A stretch of 40,959 nucleotides of DNA from Deltaproteobacteria bacterium (GTDB lineage Bacteria; Desulfobacterota; Syntrophia; Syntrophales; UBA2210). Positions within the stretch are counted from its first letter, which is position 1. Every line of letters begins with the position of its first letter. This document shows positions 1-7,892 of the stretch, one piece after another. Made by a program: the position numbers and the translations under genes. The stretch is from the NCBI GenBank assembly GCA_026388515.1, contig JAPLJO010000061.1, positions 1-40,959 on the forward strand. Direction: 5' to 3'. Under the pieces are notes generated by a model. The model saw only the letters and a program-made list of their open reading frames with translations. It was not told the DNA's origin and made no database searches.

Positions 1-1181
1 GGAGGTTCCGGTGGTGCCGTTGCCACTTCAACGGGCGGCTGTTCCGGTGTTGATTCCAGTGGTTCACCACTGGTCATGACGATGGGCGGAAATACCTCGG
101 CCATCGCCTCTTCAAGTTCCACCCTTCGAAACTCCGCGGTAATCGGGGGACACATGAGAAGATTCCTGGGGCCGTATCGTTCCGGTATTCCCTTGATCTT
201 GATTTTGTCGCCCGAGAAGTCGGCGTTGATTCCTTCCCGTGAACGGATCTTGCCCTTTTTGCCCTGGGTCTGTGTCCATCGCAAGCGGCCGTCGTTGATC
301 GTTTCGTCGTTATCCGACCCCGCTTCTATCCTGAGATACCGGTTTGATACAAAGAGCGCGGTCTGGCTGGGGTCAAAGGGGACCCATCCGAGATCGGGAA
401 ACCACACCTCATTCCATGAATGGCGCCCCTGTCCCATCCGCAGTGTCAGCACACCCTTCCGGTTGTTGACGTCATAGGGCTTCTTCAGCGTGATGCCGTT
501 TATGATGCGGACGGGAATGCCGGCGGCCCGCATGAGGGCGGCTGAAAGATGGGAATAGTTCTGGCAGTTACCCATCCCGCTCTCAAGGGAATAGAGTGCG
601 TCGTAGGCCTGGGGAGGCGTTACGTACCGCACATGATCCACGACCCATGAAATGATATGCTGGACGGCGTCGAATTCGGTGGAGGCGTCCTCCGTGAGTT
701 CCCGGGCTATCCTTAATATACGCGGGTCATCGGACTGGATGAGTTTGGTCGGTTTCAGATAGTCGAGCGCATCGGAAGGTATTTTTTCGACAGGGTATAC
801 TGCGTCCGTCGTGATTTTTTTCAGTTCCGTAAGATTGGACGCTTCGAAATTCATGGATACATCGATGCTTTCGGGAGGGTTCTGCCATGTGGCGACAATC
901 ATCCATGCCCCCCGTTTGTCGGTCTTTGTTGTTTTTACAGTCGGTTCCGGTGAAAATGTGAGGTTGAATCCCTTGATATCCTGTTTCACCGTGCTCGATT
1001 TGAATGAACCGGGAATAATATAGCTCAGGGTCACCGATTGGACGCCCGGTTCAACGGCGATGTTTCTGTTGATCTCGCAGAGAATCTTCGAGGACATTTC
1101 CCCCTCGACGGTGAAATTCGTTGCCATGGCGGGAACGGAGAAAAGAAAAAGTGCCAGAATGATTCCTGCCCTGAACTTCAT
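1..1181 (-). CDS. secreted transglutaminase-like domain protein (3' end missing)
   Basis: The frame is open from ATG at 1181 to the left edge, giving about 393 visible residues with no stop. Residues 1-20 are a signal peptide (basic start, hydrophobic core, PAMA cleavage-like end). A transglutaminase-like/cysteine-protease fold follows: the nucleophile is in GNCQNYSHL (Cys206), the histidine in RHSWNEVWF (His254) and the aspartate in WVPFDPS (Asp270), so the catalytic triad is intact. The last visible part is rich in Pro and Glu, like a linker. A strong ribosome site (GGGGG) precedes the start. The protein probably acts in the periplasm on peptides or peptidoglycan; the substrate cannot be read from the sequence. 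It is divergent from the sigma-factor operon, with the palindrome at 1295-1478 between them. Confidence 0.85.
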   Translation of the reverse strand, partial: MKFRAGIILALFLFSVPAMATNFTVEGEMSSKILCEINRNIAVEPGVQSVTLSYIIPGSFKSSTVKQDIKGFNLTFSPEPTVKTTKTDKRGAWMIVATWQNPPESIDVSMNFEASNLTELKKITTDAVYPVEKIPSDALDYLKPTKLIQSDDPRILRIARELTEDASTEFDAVQHIISWVVDHVRYVTPPQAYDALYSLESGMGNCQNYSHLSAALMRAAGIPVRIINGITLKKPYDVNNRKGVLTLRMGQGRHSWNEVWFPDLGWVPFDPSQTALFVSNRYLRIEAGSDNDETINDGRLRWTQTQGKKGKIRSREGINADFSGDKIKIKGIPERYGPRNLLMCPPITAEFRRVELEEAMAEVFPPIVMTSGEPLESTPEQPPVEVATAPPEP

Positions 1182-1294
1182 AATCACAACCCCCTTATAT
1201 ATAACCTGACTTCTTTTGAGTGGGCCGGATTATATGTTACCTCCCGTGAAAAGAAAAGCGGTATTCAGGCAATAACGGCACGATATTGAATCAT

Positions 1295-1478
1295 GTTGAA
1301 GGGATATCTTTTAAGTCGTCAATTACAAGCACTTTTTGAATATAAATCAAGGCGGAGCGGAGAAAGCGTTTTCAACTGTCTGAGTTCCGATGGAGTCGGG
1401 GTGAGTTTTGAAAACGCCCGAAGCGAGCCGTAGATTTATCAAAAAGTTGCTTGGACGACGAAAAGATATCCCTTCAAC
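1295..1478. repeat. 184-bp imperfect palindrome, MITE-like
   Basis: The left end GTTGAAGGGATATCTTTT and the right end AAAAGATATCCCTTCAAC are reverse complements. Complementarity continues inward: GTCGTC with GACGAC, an ACTTTTTGA block with its partner, and GCGTTTTCAA with TTGAAAACGC near the centre, so nearly the whole element can fold into one long hairpin. It has no reading frame of its own. It fills most of the space between the divergent transglutaminase and sigma-factor genes, so it may also affect their promoters. Terminal inverted repeats, small size and absence of genes suit a non-autonomous transposable element or a large REP-like repeat. Whether other copies exist cannot be seen here. 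Confidence 0.75.
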
Positions 1479-1734
1479 AATTTCTTAAGACTCGGCGAAC
1501 TTGTGGCGCCGCATAAATATATCCCATCAACAGGATTCAAAAAATTTCTCCGCGGTAAACTTTCCGGCGCACCCCTTCGTCATAGGGAGTAAAAATCCGG
1601 TGATTCCAGTGCATCGAAGAACAAATGAGGTTTCAGGCATGAATCCGGTCCTCTCAGTTGCAGGCACTACTGGTGAAATAATCAACATCGAGACAAGCCG
1701 CGGGGTATGGACAGCACCTCCGCGACCGGGTAAT

Positions 1735-2373
1735 ATGAATTGCATGAGTTCCGACGAAACAAATCTCACGGGAAGCGCCGCGACGGATATCCTCACGCAG
1801 GTTCCCCATATCGTTGACCAGGCGAGGGCCGGTGACAGGAACGCCTTCACGACGCTGGTGAATCTCTTTCACGGCGATATTTACCGCATGGTGTATTATC
1901 GCACGCGGTCACGCATGGATGCGGAAGACCTCACCCAGGATATTTTCATGAAGGCATTCAAGACGATTACCGGGCTCAGGGACGGCAGCCGGTTCAAAAG
2001 CTGGCTCTTTGCTATCGCCGTGAATGGTGTCCATGATTTTCACCGGAAGAAAAAATTGCGCTCGCTTCTGGGATTCGCGGGCCCGGTGGATAGCTCCACC
2101 GTGGATGATAATGCCGCGTACGAAGGATGCGATGCCTCCGATACCATGATCAAGCGGGATTTCTGGAAAGAGGTGACGTCCTTTGCCGACGGGCTCCCCC
2201 GCATGGAGCGGGAAGTGTTCCTTCTGCGCTTCATGGATGATCTCAGTATCCGGGACATTACCCGTGTATTGAACAAGAACGAAAACACCGTGAAGACACA
2301 TCTCTATCGTGCTGTCGGCAAGTTCAGGGCACACGGTTCATTACGACACTATTATCAGGAGGAAGGAAGGTGA
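1735..2373 (+). CDS. ECF-type RNA polymerase sigma factor
   Basis: About 212 residues. Sigma region 2 is clear (ARAGDRNAFTTLV, then DAEDLTQDIFMKAF, the core-binding and -10 recognition helices). Region 4 lies near the end (LPRMEREVFLLRF, then a helix-turn-helix with ENTVKTHLYRA). There are no regions 1 or 3, as expected for the extracytoplasmic-function class. The frame is open further upstream, and ATG at 1639 has a better ribosome site (GAGG). The codons from 1639 to 1735 lack the GC-rich third positions of the rest and have no sigma homology, so 1735 is preferred; 1744 is also possible. The next gene, an anti-sigma factor, starts inside this stop codon. The pair probably senses an envelope signal. 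Confidence 0.88.
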   Translation: MNCMSSDETNLTGSAATDILTQVPHIVDQARAGDRNAFTTLVNLFHGDIYRMVYYRTRSRMDAEDLTQDIFMKAFKTITGLRDGSRFKSWLFAIAVNGVHDFHRKKKLRSLLGFAGPVDSSTVDDNAAYEGCDASDTMIKRDFWKEVTSFADGLPRMEREVFLLRFMDDLSIRDITRVLNKNENTVKTHLYRAVGKFRAHGSLRHYYQEEGR

Positions 2374-2837
2374 ATGCCGTGAAGAATGGACATCTCACCG
2401 GAGATGAAATCGCGCGCGCCGTGGTGGATGAGGCGGAGCTTCCCGCATCCAGGAGAGAGCACCTTGCCGCCTGTCCGGCGTGCCGCGGGGAGAAAGAAAA
2501 TATCGGGAAAGACCTGACGCGGCTCCGGGAGACGGCGGTAAGGATTACACCACCACCGGAAAGGCGTGTCGTTCTTACGAAGGAGAAAGACACGCGCTCA
2601 GTTCGCTTCGTCTGGGGATGGCGCACGGCATCAGGTATGGCCCTCGCCACGCTTTCCGTCATTGCCTTCATCTGGTGGTATGCCGCCTCCGGAGGCCCGG
2701 GAAACGAAACGACCATGGTGGCCGAAAACGGTTATGACACGGACCCTGAAATGGTTGAAGCATCGCGTATCGTCGAGAATCCCCTTTCCCTCACGTATCT
2801 CGCGATTGCCGGTGAATCAGTGGTGGAAGAGCAGTAA
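2370..2837 (+). CDS. zinc-type anti-sigma factor, single membrane span
   Basis: 155 residues starting at GTG, whose last two bases begin the TGA of the sigma gene (4-bp overlap), with GGAGGAAGG just upstream. The N-terminal half has the zinc anti-sigma signature HxxxCxxC (His31, Cys35, Cys38), with an acidic helix before it. One hydrophobic segment at about 85-105 (ALATLSVIAFIWWYAA) would anchor it in the inner membrane with a short C-terminal tail outside. Known family members hold the cognate ECF sigma factor until a signal releases it. Translational coupling to the sigma gene supports this role. The signal itself is not evident. Confidence 0.85.
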   Translation: MNAVKNGHLTGDEIARAVVDEAELPASRREHLAACPACRGEKENIGKDLTRLRETAVRITPPPERRVVLTKEKDTRSVRFVWGWRTASGMALATLSVIAFIWWYAASGGPGNETTMVAENGYDTDPEMVEASRIVENPLSLTYLAIAGESVVEEQ

Positions 2838-2943
2838 CGCGCCGCTCCGGCGAGAAATTGCTTTGCCTTTGCCTTAAGCCTCCCCGTCGGTGGAGGGGAC
2901 ATGAAAAAGAATGGATATGTATCGCAAGGAGGAAGATAAGAAC

Positions 2944-3435
2944 ATGGTACGAAGAAAAGCACTCATGATCATTGTGGCACTTGCCATACTCGCAGTACCG
3001 CTCGCGGTACTCGCGCAGGACATGCCATACGGCAAATGGTGGCACAGTCCGAAGGTGATAAAAGATCTCTCCCTCAGCAAGGAAGAGGTCGACAAGCTCG
3101 ACAAGGAATACATAGACAACCGTAAAAGCATGGCCGACTTCAAGGCAAAGGTTGAAAAGGAGCGGGTCGAGCTTGAGGAGATGATCGAGGTCGAGAAGCT
3201 TGATGAAGCGGGTCTCACGGCACAGTTGAAGAAACTCGAAGCGGCGCGGAGCGAACTTTCACAGGAGCGTTTCGGGTTCATCGTGGAGGTGAGAAAGATT
3301 CTCGGCATCGAACGGTTTAAGAAGCTCAGGATACAATATGACAACGCCCGCGACGACATGCACCGCATGAGAGAACGCATGAAAGACAGGCCCCCGGGGC
3401 CTCCCGGGCCCCCCGCGCCTCCTGATATTGATTAG
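2944..3435 (+). CDS. periplasmic Spy/CpxP-like protein (LTXXQ / heavy-metal-resistance type)
   Basis: About 163 residues. ATG 2944 is preferred because it begins a good signal peptide (VRRKALMIIVALAILAVPL, cleavage near LAQ) behind GGAGG; an in-frame ATG at 2911 would put a charged tail before it. The mature part is nearly all charged amphipathic helix (KEEVDKLDKEYIDNRKSM, KVEKERVELEEMIEVEKL), the antiparallel helical build of Spy, CpxP and ZraP. The C-terminus is unusual, a short Pro-Gly run (PPGPPGPPAPP). It is the third gene of the sigma/anti-sigma operon and may be the sensor or a protective chaperone for envelope or metal stress. Family placement rests on architecture, not on a perfect motif. 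Confidence 0.7.
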   Translation: MVRRKALMIIVALAILAVPLAVLAQDMPYGKWWHSPKVIKDLSLSKEEVDKLDKEYIDNRKSMADFKAKVEKERVELEEMIEVEKLDEAGLTAQLKKLEAARSELSQERFGFIVEVRKILGIERFKKLRIQYDNARDDMHRMRERMKDRPPGPPGPPAPPDID

Positions 3436-3698
3436 TGATGATCAGCCTGTAACCACTTGCTCATCATGCCTCCGTGTTGCAGGGATGCGAACCAGATACC
3501 CGGTTTCACCTGTTGCATCCCTGCAACACCCTCCTTACACTCCAGCTCAATCTTCCCGAATGCACCATACTTCTTTTCATTGTGTTCTGTCTCGCAAAGA
3601 CGGATAACCGTCCATATTCCCTTCGCGACCACCGGCGCCTCATACCGTGTTTTGTGGTCAGTATTGTATTGACTCAGAAAGTTGCCATTCTTATACTT
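3432..3698 (-). pseudogene. degenerate gene remnant with protein-like composition
   Basis: On the minus strand 88 codons are open from just after a TGA (3699-3701) to TAA at 3432. The peptide looks coding rather than random (NGNFLSQYNTDHKTRYEA, then KGIWTVIRLCETEHN, then YGAFGKIELECKEG), but no ATG lies in frame; GTG 3632 is the only usual alternative start and lacks a good ribosome site. The plus-strand promoter of the next operon sits in its 5' part, and its end overlaps the Spy-like gene. A 15-bp perfect inverted repeat (3474-3488 with 3515-3529) lies inside it. I do not recognise the family. A decayed 3' fragment is the best reading; a short real gene from GTG 3632 is possible. Confidence 0.35.
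3669..3697 (+). promoter_or_regulatory. sigma-70-type promoter for the DUF4037 operon
   Basis: TTGACT (3669-3674), a 17-bp spacer and TATACT (3692-3697) closely match the housekeeping consensus. Transcription would start near 3704, giving a leader of about 38 nt before ATG 3742. Confidence 0.65.
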
Positions 3699-3741
3699 TC
3701 AACCTGTGGAAGTAAGTTCTTAAAAGGAGATTGGCGAGCAG

Positions 3742-4665
3742 ATGAAGGGACTCGAACTTACCGAAAAGTTTTTCACGGCTTATGGGATGCCGCTCCTGGA
3801 AGACCTGTTCCAGTCCTGCCGGGATAGGATAGCCGCGGGACTTGTGGGAGACGGCTCGGATTGCTTCGGGTTCGACGATGAGCTCTCCCAGGACCATGAC
3901 TGGGGTCCGGGATTCTGCCTCTGGCTGACCCGGGAGGATTTTGAAACGTTCGGCCGGGACCTGGCCGCCGCGTATGGGAAACTTCCTGGAAACTTCATGG
4001 GATTTTCCAGAAAAGAGAGCGCCTGGGGCCAGGACAGGGTGGGGGTGTTTGAGATCAGCGCGTTTTACCGGACATTCACCGGGTATGATCACCTGCCCGG
4101 GAACCTCGATGAATGGCTGAGCATACCGGAAAACGCCCTTGCCGCCTGTACGAACGGTGACGTCTTTTACGACCCCCTGGGAGAATTCACCCGGTGGCGG
4201 AAATACCTGCTCGCGTTCTACCCGGAGGATGTGAGGTTGAAGAAGATCGCGTCACGGTGCATGACCATCGCCCAGTCCGGGCAGTATAATCTTGCCCGCT
4301 GCCTGAAACGCAAAGACCTGTTTGCGGCGCAGTATGCAGAAACCAAGTTCTGCGCGGATGTCATCTCCCTGGTCTTTCTCATCAACAGGCGCTACCCTCC
4401 ATTCTACAAGTGGATGCAGCGGGCACTGTCCGACCTTCCTCGCCTTGGCGGGAGTCTTTCGGTCATGATTGCGGAACTCGTCACCACGAACGATCATGCG
4501 TGCAAGATCAATCTGGTGGAGGAGATCAGCGCCTCTCTCATCGCCGCGCTCAGGGAAGAAGGCCTCAGTGATGCTGATAGTGACTTCCTGCTGGATCATG
4601 GTCCCCGTGTCCAGAGCAGGATTCAGGATGACAAGCTGAGGCAGAGGAACGTGTGGATTGGATAG
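3742..4665 (+). CDS. DUF4037 domain protein (nucleotidyltransferase-like)
   Basis: 307 residues. The N-terminal motif GDGSD, then FDDELSQDHDWGPGFCLWL (about residues 36-62), is typical of DUF4037, a family I associate with the nucleotidyltransferase-like fold; the clustered acidic residues would be the metal site. The C-terminal half is helical (about 170-300) with no known motif. AAAGGAG lies 12 bp before ATG 3742. The epimerase gene begins just after this stop, and DUF4125 follows, so the three form one transcript. Substrate and reaction are unknown; the composition suggests a sugar- or nucleotide-modifying enzyme. Confidence 0.78.
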   Translation: MKGLELTEKFFTAYGMPLLEDLFQSCRDRIAAGLVGDGSDCFGFDDELSQDHDWGPGFCLWLTREDFETFGRDLAAAYGKLPGNFMGFSRKESAWGQDRVGVFEISAFYRTFTGYDHLPGNLDEWLSIPENALAACTNGDVFYDPLGEFTRWRKYLLAFYPEDVRLKKIASRCMTIAQSGQYNLARCLKRKDLFAAQYAETKFCADVISLVFLINRRYPPFYKWMQRALSDLPRLGGSLSVMIAELVTTNDHACKINLVEEISASLIAALREEGLSDADSDFLLDHGPRVQSRIQDDKLRQRNVWIG

Positions 4666-4672
4666 CGGTGTC

Positions 4673-5599
4673 ATGAAAAATGTCCTGATCATAGGCGGCA
4701 GTTATTTTGTGGGCAGGGTATTCGTGGAAGAACTCGCCGGGGCCGGCGGATACGCGATATACAGTCTGAACAGGGGAAACGCGCCGCTTGCCATGCCCGG
4801 TGTCCATGAGATCGTATGCGACAGAAGAGATTATGAAGCGCTTGCGGAGTCTGTTCCCTCTTTGATGTGGGATGCCGTGGTTGATTTCTGCGCGTATACC
4901 CCGGGGGATATCGAAATCATGTTCTCTGTGCTCCCCGAAACCTCGGTGAACCACTACATTTTTATCAGTACCGCATCGGTCTACCAACCGGTAAAGGAAT
5001 TCCCCATCACGGAGGACATGCCAAAACTTTCGGGCCCACAGGAACATCTCGGCCTCCACGCGGATTATGCGTACCACAAATGGCTACTGGAGCTTGAGCT
5101 GGAAAGCCGGTGCAGGGAGCGTCATGTTCATTATACTTCATTCCGGCCGGCGTTCATCTACGGCAAGTACAACTACGCCCCCCGGGAGAGCTATTTTTTT
5201 GATCTCATGGGGAGAGATGAACCACTCATCGTCCCCGAGCCTGACCTTGCCCTGTTCAGCTTTGTATCGGTCTGGGATGTGGCCCGTATGATCATCGTCT
5301 CTCTGGGAAACGAAAAGGTGTGGGGAAGAGCGTTCAACCTCGCGGCGGAAGAGCTGATCTCGTACGGCAGGCTCATCGAGGTCTTTGAAATCGTCAGCGA
5401 AAAGAAGCTGCTGACCAGGCGCATACCTCTCCGGCAGATAGACGAAGAGAGGGTTCCCCTTCCCTTTCCCATCGATGAGCATCTCATCTATTCCGGGAAA
5501 GCCGTCCGGGAGACCTTGGGATTCAACTACACACCATTCTTGGAAGGAATGCGCATGACCTACGAGCATTACCGAAGATCTCATGGCCCTGGGCACTGA
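4673..5599 (+). CDS. NAD-dependent epimerase/dehydratase family protein (extended SDR)
   Basis: About 308 residues. A Rossmann glycine motif starts the protein (IIGGSYFVGR, residues 5-14). FISTASVYQ supplies the SDR serine region, and YAYHKWLLE gives the catalytic Tyr-x3-Lys. FRPAFIYGKYNY matches the proline/tyrosine region of extended SDRs that act on nucleotide sugars. ATG 4673 starts directly at the nucleotide-binding strand; a TTG at 4658 would add five residues and overlap the previous gene. It lies between DUF4037 and DUF4125 with almost no spacing. UDP-sugar epimerase, dehydratase or reductase activity cannot be told apart from sequence. Confidence 0.85.
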   Translation: MKNVLIIGGSYFVGRVFVEELAGAGGYAIYSLNRGNAPLAMPGVHEIVCDRRDYEALAESVPSLMWDAVVDFCAYTPGDIEIMFSVLPETSVNHYIFISTASVYQPVKEFPITEDMPKLSGPQEHLGLHADYAYHKWLLELELESRCRERHVHYTSFRPAFIYGKYNYAPRESYFFDLMGRDEPLIVPEPDLALFSFVSVWDVARMIIVSLGNEKVWGRAFNLAAEELISYGRLIEVFEIVSEKKLLTRRIPLRQIDEERVPLPFPIDEHLIYSGKAVRETLGFNYTPFLEGMRMTYEHYRRSHGPGH

Positions 5600-5617
5600 T
5601 TGAAAAGGGAGGCCGTT

Positions 5618-6196
5618 ATGCCGGAGAAAGAAGAGATCATTGCACAGATCCTCGCCATCGAGCTTGAGATGTTTCTCTCGGTGCCGACCGCGGAGCCCGC
5701 ATCCTGTCAGCAGCATCCGGATCAATTCATGCTGCACCGGAAGAGCCAGTTCAGCGCCTGGAGGAGGGATGTGCTTACAAGCTACCTCGGCGACCTGCAG
5801 CGGGCACAGCGCAGGGGTGAGAACCTCATGACCATGAAGTATGCCCGGATGGATAACCTCATCGAATCCCGGGTAAACAGTCTCATCGACGAGATTGCGG
5901 TGATCCAGTATGCATGGCAGAAGGATATGTTCGAGAAATACCCCGGCATCTTGAGCGGCGCCCGTCCGCTTTCGAGTTCCGATGACACCCTGTACAAGAC
6001 CTCGTTTGAAACATACCTCCGGGGCGAGCTCGAAACGTATTCCGACGAGACCATCAGACTTCTCCACGCACAGGTTCTGGAGATGCGGAAGAACAACCGG
6101 AACATGAACGAAGAAGTCTACGCATGCCTGGTGAAACAAATTGGATATTCCTCCCTGGAAGAGGCAGAGAAAACGGCTGTTTCAAAAACAACCTGA
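5618..6196 (+). CDS. DUF4125 family protein
   Basis: 192 residues. ATG 5618 is chosen because GGGAGG lies seven bases upstream; an in-frame TTG right after the previous stop is less likely. The protein is helical and charged, beginning with IAQILAIELEMFLSVP, followed by SQFSAWRRDVLTSYLGDL and YARMDNLIESRVNSLIDEI; I match this pattern to DUF4125 from memory. No signal peptide or membrane span, so cytoplasmic. It ends the DUF4037-SDR-DUF4125 operon. I recall DUF4125 and DUF4037 as neighbours in other anaerobes, which would make them functional partners, but their reaction is not known to me. Confidence 0.7.
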   Translation: MPEKEEIIAQILAIELEMFLSVPTAEPASCQQHPDQFMLHRKSQFSAWRRDVLTSYLGDLQRAQRRGENLMTMKYARMDNLIESRVNSLIDEIAVIQYAWQKDMFEKYPGILSGARPLSSSDDTLYKTSFETYLRGELETYSDETIRLLHAQVLEMRKNNRNMNEEVYACLVKQIGYSSLEEAEKTAVSKTT

Positions 6197-6305
6197 ACTA
6201 ATCATCCCGGGCATACGGTCACGATCTTCGAGGACTCCCCGTGCTGCTCCGTGATTTCGTCACATCTATCTTAATGGCGGCATGCAAGACTTCTGATGGT
6301 ATTGA

Positions 6306-6336
6306 TTGAAATGAAACATCGGAAGAAATTTAATAT
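6306..6336 (+). promoter_or_regulatory. possible promoter for the crotonase cluster
   Basis: TTGAAA (6306-6311) and TAATAT (6331-6336) are 19 bp apart, a long spacer. This is the best match in the 248-bp gap before the crotonase gene. Confidence 0.3.
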
Positions 6337-6444
6337 ATATGCGAGTAAACAGTGTGGTATCACCGGACACGAAGGAGCACGCTGCCGCACGACGGATTAA
6401 GCATCCTGCATGCTCGAAGATACTAATAAAAGGAGGTTAGATAT

Positions 6445-7233
6445 ATGATGAACTACACTCGAATAACCGTTGAAACTCGCGGCCATGTACTTCTCATGGG
6501 GCTCAACCGCCCGGAGAAACGAAACGCCTTTGACCTCACGATGTACGAAGAGCTCGCGAGCGCCTATGGCGAGCTGGACAGAAGCCCGGAACTTCGCTGC
6601 GGCGTCCTCTTTGCTCACGGAGAGCATTTTACCGCGGGTCTGGAACTTGACAAATGGGCGTCGGTATTTTCAGGCGGAACGTGGACAATGCCGGATGGTT
6701 GTATCCATCCTCTCGGCATTGACGTAGACGCACGATGCAGAAAACCTGTCGTCATGGCAATTCGGGGCAGATGCTATACAATAGGTTTTGAGCTGCTGCT
6801 TGCGCAGGACATTCGCGTGGCATCAACCGACGCACGCATCGCTTTACTGGAGGTCAGGCGCGGCGTGTACCCGGTTGGCGGCGGCACCGTGCGGCTCTTC
6901 CGGGAGATCGGCTGGGGTAATGCAATGAGATATCTCCTCACCGGCGATGAAATCACCGGCGCCGAGGCGTACCGTCTCGGCCTGGTTCAGGAACTGACCG
7001 AGCCTGGCAAAGAGCTTGATCGCGCCATAGAGATTGCGACGGACATATCGAAACGTGCGCCGCTCGGTGTTATGGCGGCACTCAAGTCAGCACGGATCGC
7101 TGAAGCTGAAGGACCGCGCGCCGCATTGGCGCGGCTCATTCAGGATCTTATACCAATCATGGGAAGTGAAGACGCGCTGGAGGGTTTAATGTCGTTTATG
7201 GAACGGCGTGAGGCGCATTTTAAAGGGAAATAG
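6445..7233 (+). CDS. enoyl-CoA hydratase/isomerase (crotonase) family protein
   Basis: 262 residues, with AAAGGAGG before two tandem ATG codons (6445, 6448). Crotonase features are in order: NRPEKRNAFD near the start, AGLEL for the CoA-binding/oxyanion loop, then YTIGFELLLAQD (Glu116) and LLEVRRGVYP (Glu136). The two glutamates are 20 residues apart, the same spacing as the catalytic pair of crotonase, so hydratase activity is possible. The usual GGG before the first glutamate is altered to TIG, so the substrate may be unusual. It shares a direction with a nitroreductase and a second crotonase. Confidence 0.88.
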   Translation: MMNYTRITVETRGHVLLMGLNRPEKRNAFDLTMYEELASAYGELDRSPELRCGVLFAHGEHFTAGLELDKWASVFSGGTWTMPDGCIHPLGIDVDARCRKPVVMAIRGRCYTIGFELLLAQDIRVASTDARIALLEVRRGVYPVGGGTVRLFREIGWGNAMRYLLTGDEITGAEAYRLGLVQELTEPGKELDRAIEIATDISKRAPLGVMAALKSARIAEAEGPRAALARLIQDLIPIMGSEDALEGLMSFMERREAHFKGK

Positions 7234-7262
7234 TCACCCATACAGTTCTTGTATCTTAAAAC

Positions 7263-7291
7263 TTGACAAAAGTTCCCGCTCATTTGAATAT
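7263..7291 (+). promoter_or_regulatory. possible internal promoter before the nitroreductase gene
   Basis: A perfect TTGACA (7263-7268) is followed after 17 bp by a poor -10 (GAATAT, 7286-7291). The TTGACA also lies in a small palindrome (AACTT, AAGTT). It could let the nitroreductase and second crotonase be expressed separately. Confidence 0.3.
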
Positions 7292-7319
7292 GCCGGCGAT
7301 AGAGAAGGAGGTATGGCCC

Positions 7320-7883
7320 ATGGAACTTATGCAGGCGATTATGGAACGCCGGAGCGTTCGTAAATTCACCGATTACCATGTGACGGACGATGAACTGAAG
7401 GAACTTTTCGATGCGGCACGGTGGGCGCCCTCGTGGGCGAACACGCAGGCATGGGAATTCGTCGTGGTCAGGGATCGCGATGTCATCGGAAAAGTAACGG
7501 CGACCTATTCTGAATACAACCCCGCCAGGAAGTGCTCGATGTCCACTTCGGCCCTGGCGGTCTTCTGTGCAAAAACCGGCGTCTCGGGATCGAAGGGCGA
7601 CGGGGAGGCGACCAAATTTTCAAACTGGTTCATGTTTGACTGCGGCATGGCGGTCCAGAACTTCTGCCTGAAGGCCCATGAAATGGGGCTGGGCACCGTC
7701 GTGGTGGGGCTTATGGATCACGATGCCTGCAGGAAGGTGCTCGGCCTTCCCGAAGGATATGAGGTGGTGGTATCCGTGCCGGTGGGCAGGCCTGTGGTGG
7801 AGGGAAGAAAGGGGCCGCCGCGGAAAAACCTCGCTGAATGCACCCATCTCGACCGCTTCGGCGATTCTTTTGTGAAAGCGTAG
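7320..7883 (+). CDS. nitroreductase family protein
   Basis: 187 residues from ATG 7320, placed by GGAGG eight bases upstream. The N-terminus is typical (AIMERRSVRKFTDYHV; RRSVR binds the FMN phosphate), followed by ARWAPSWANTQAWEFVVV. The late motif HEMGLGTVVVGLMD and LPEGYEVVVSVPVGRP complete the FMN-dependent family. It is at the short end of the family, so probably a dimeric enzyme that reduces a nitro, quinone or enoate-like compound with NAD(P)H or ferredoxin. A DNSK-type second half is absent. The following crotonase gene starts 9 bp downstream, so the genes are co-transcribed. Confidence 0.9.
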   Translation: MELMQAIMERRSVRKFTDYHVTDDELKELFDAARWAPSWANTQAWEFVVVRDRDVIGKVTATYSEYNPARKCSMSTSALAVFCAKTGVSGSKGDGEATKFSNWFMFDCGMAVQNFCLKAHEMGLGTVVVGLMDHDACRKVLGLPEGYEVVVSVPVGRPVVEGRKGPPRKNLAECTHLDRFGDSFVKA

Positions 7884-7892
7884 GAGTGGACA

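Noticed and set aside
3474-3529. Inverted repeat as terminator of the sigma-factor operon
   Set aside because: The 26-nt loop is large and no T-run follows on either strand.
3699-3701. Third possible selenocysteine UGA, upstream of the minus-strand remnant
   Set aside because: No start codon lies between the preceding TAA and this TGA, and no SECIS-like hairpin follows at the proper distance.
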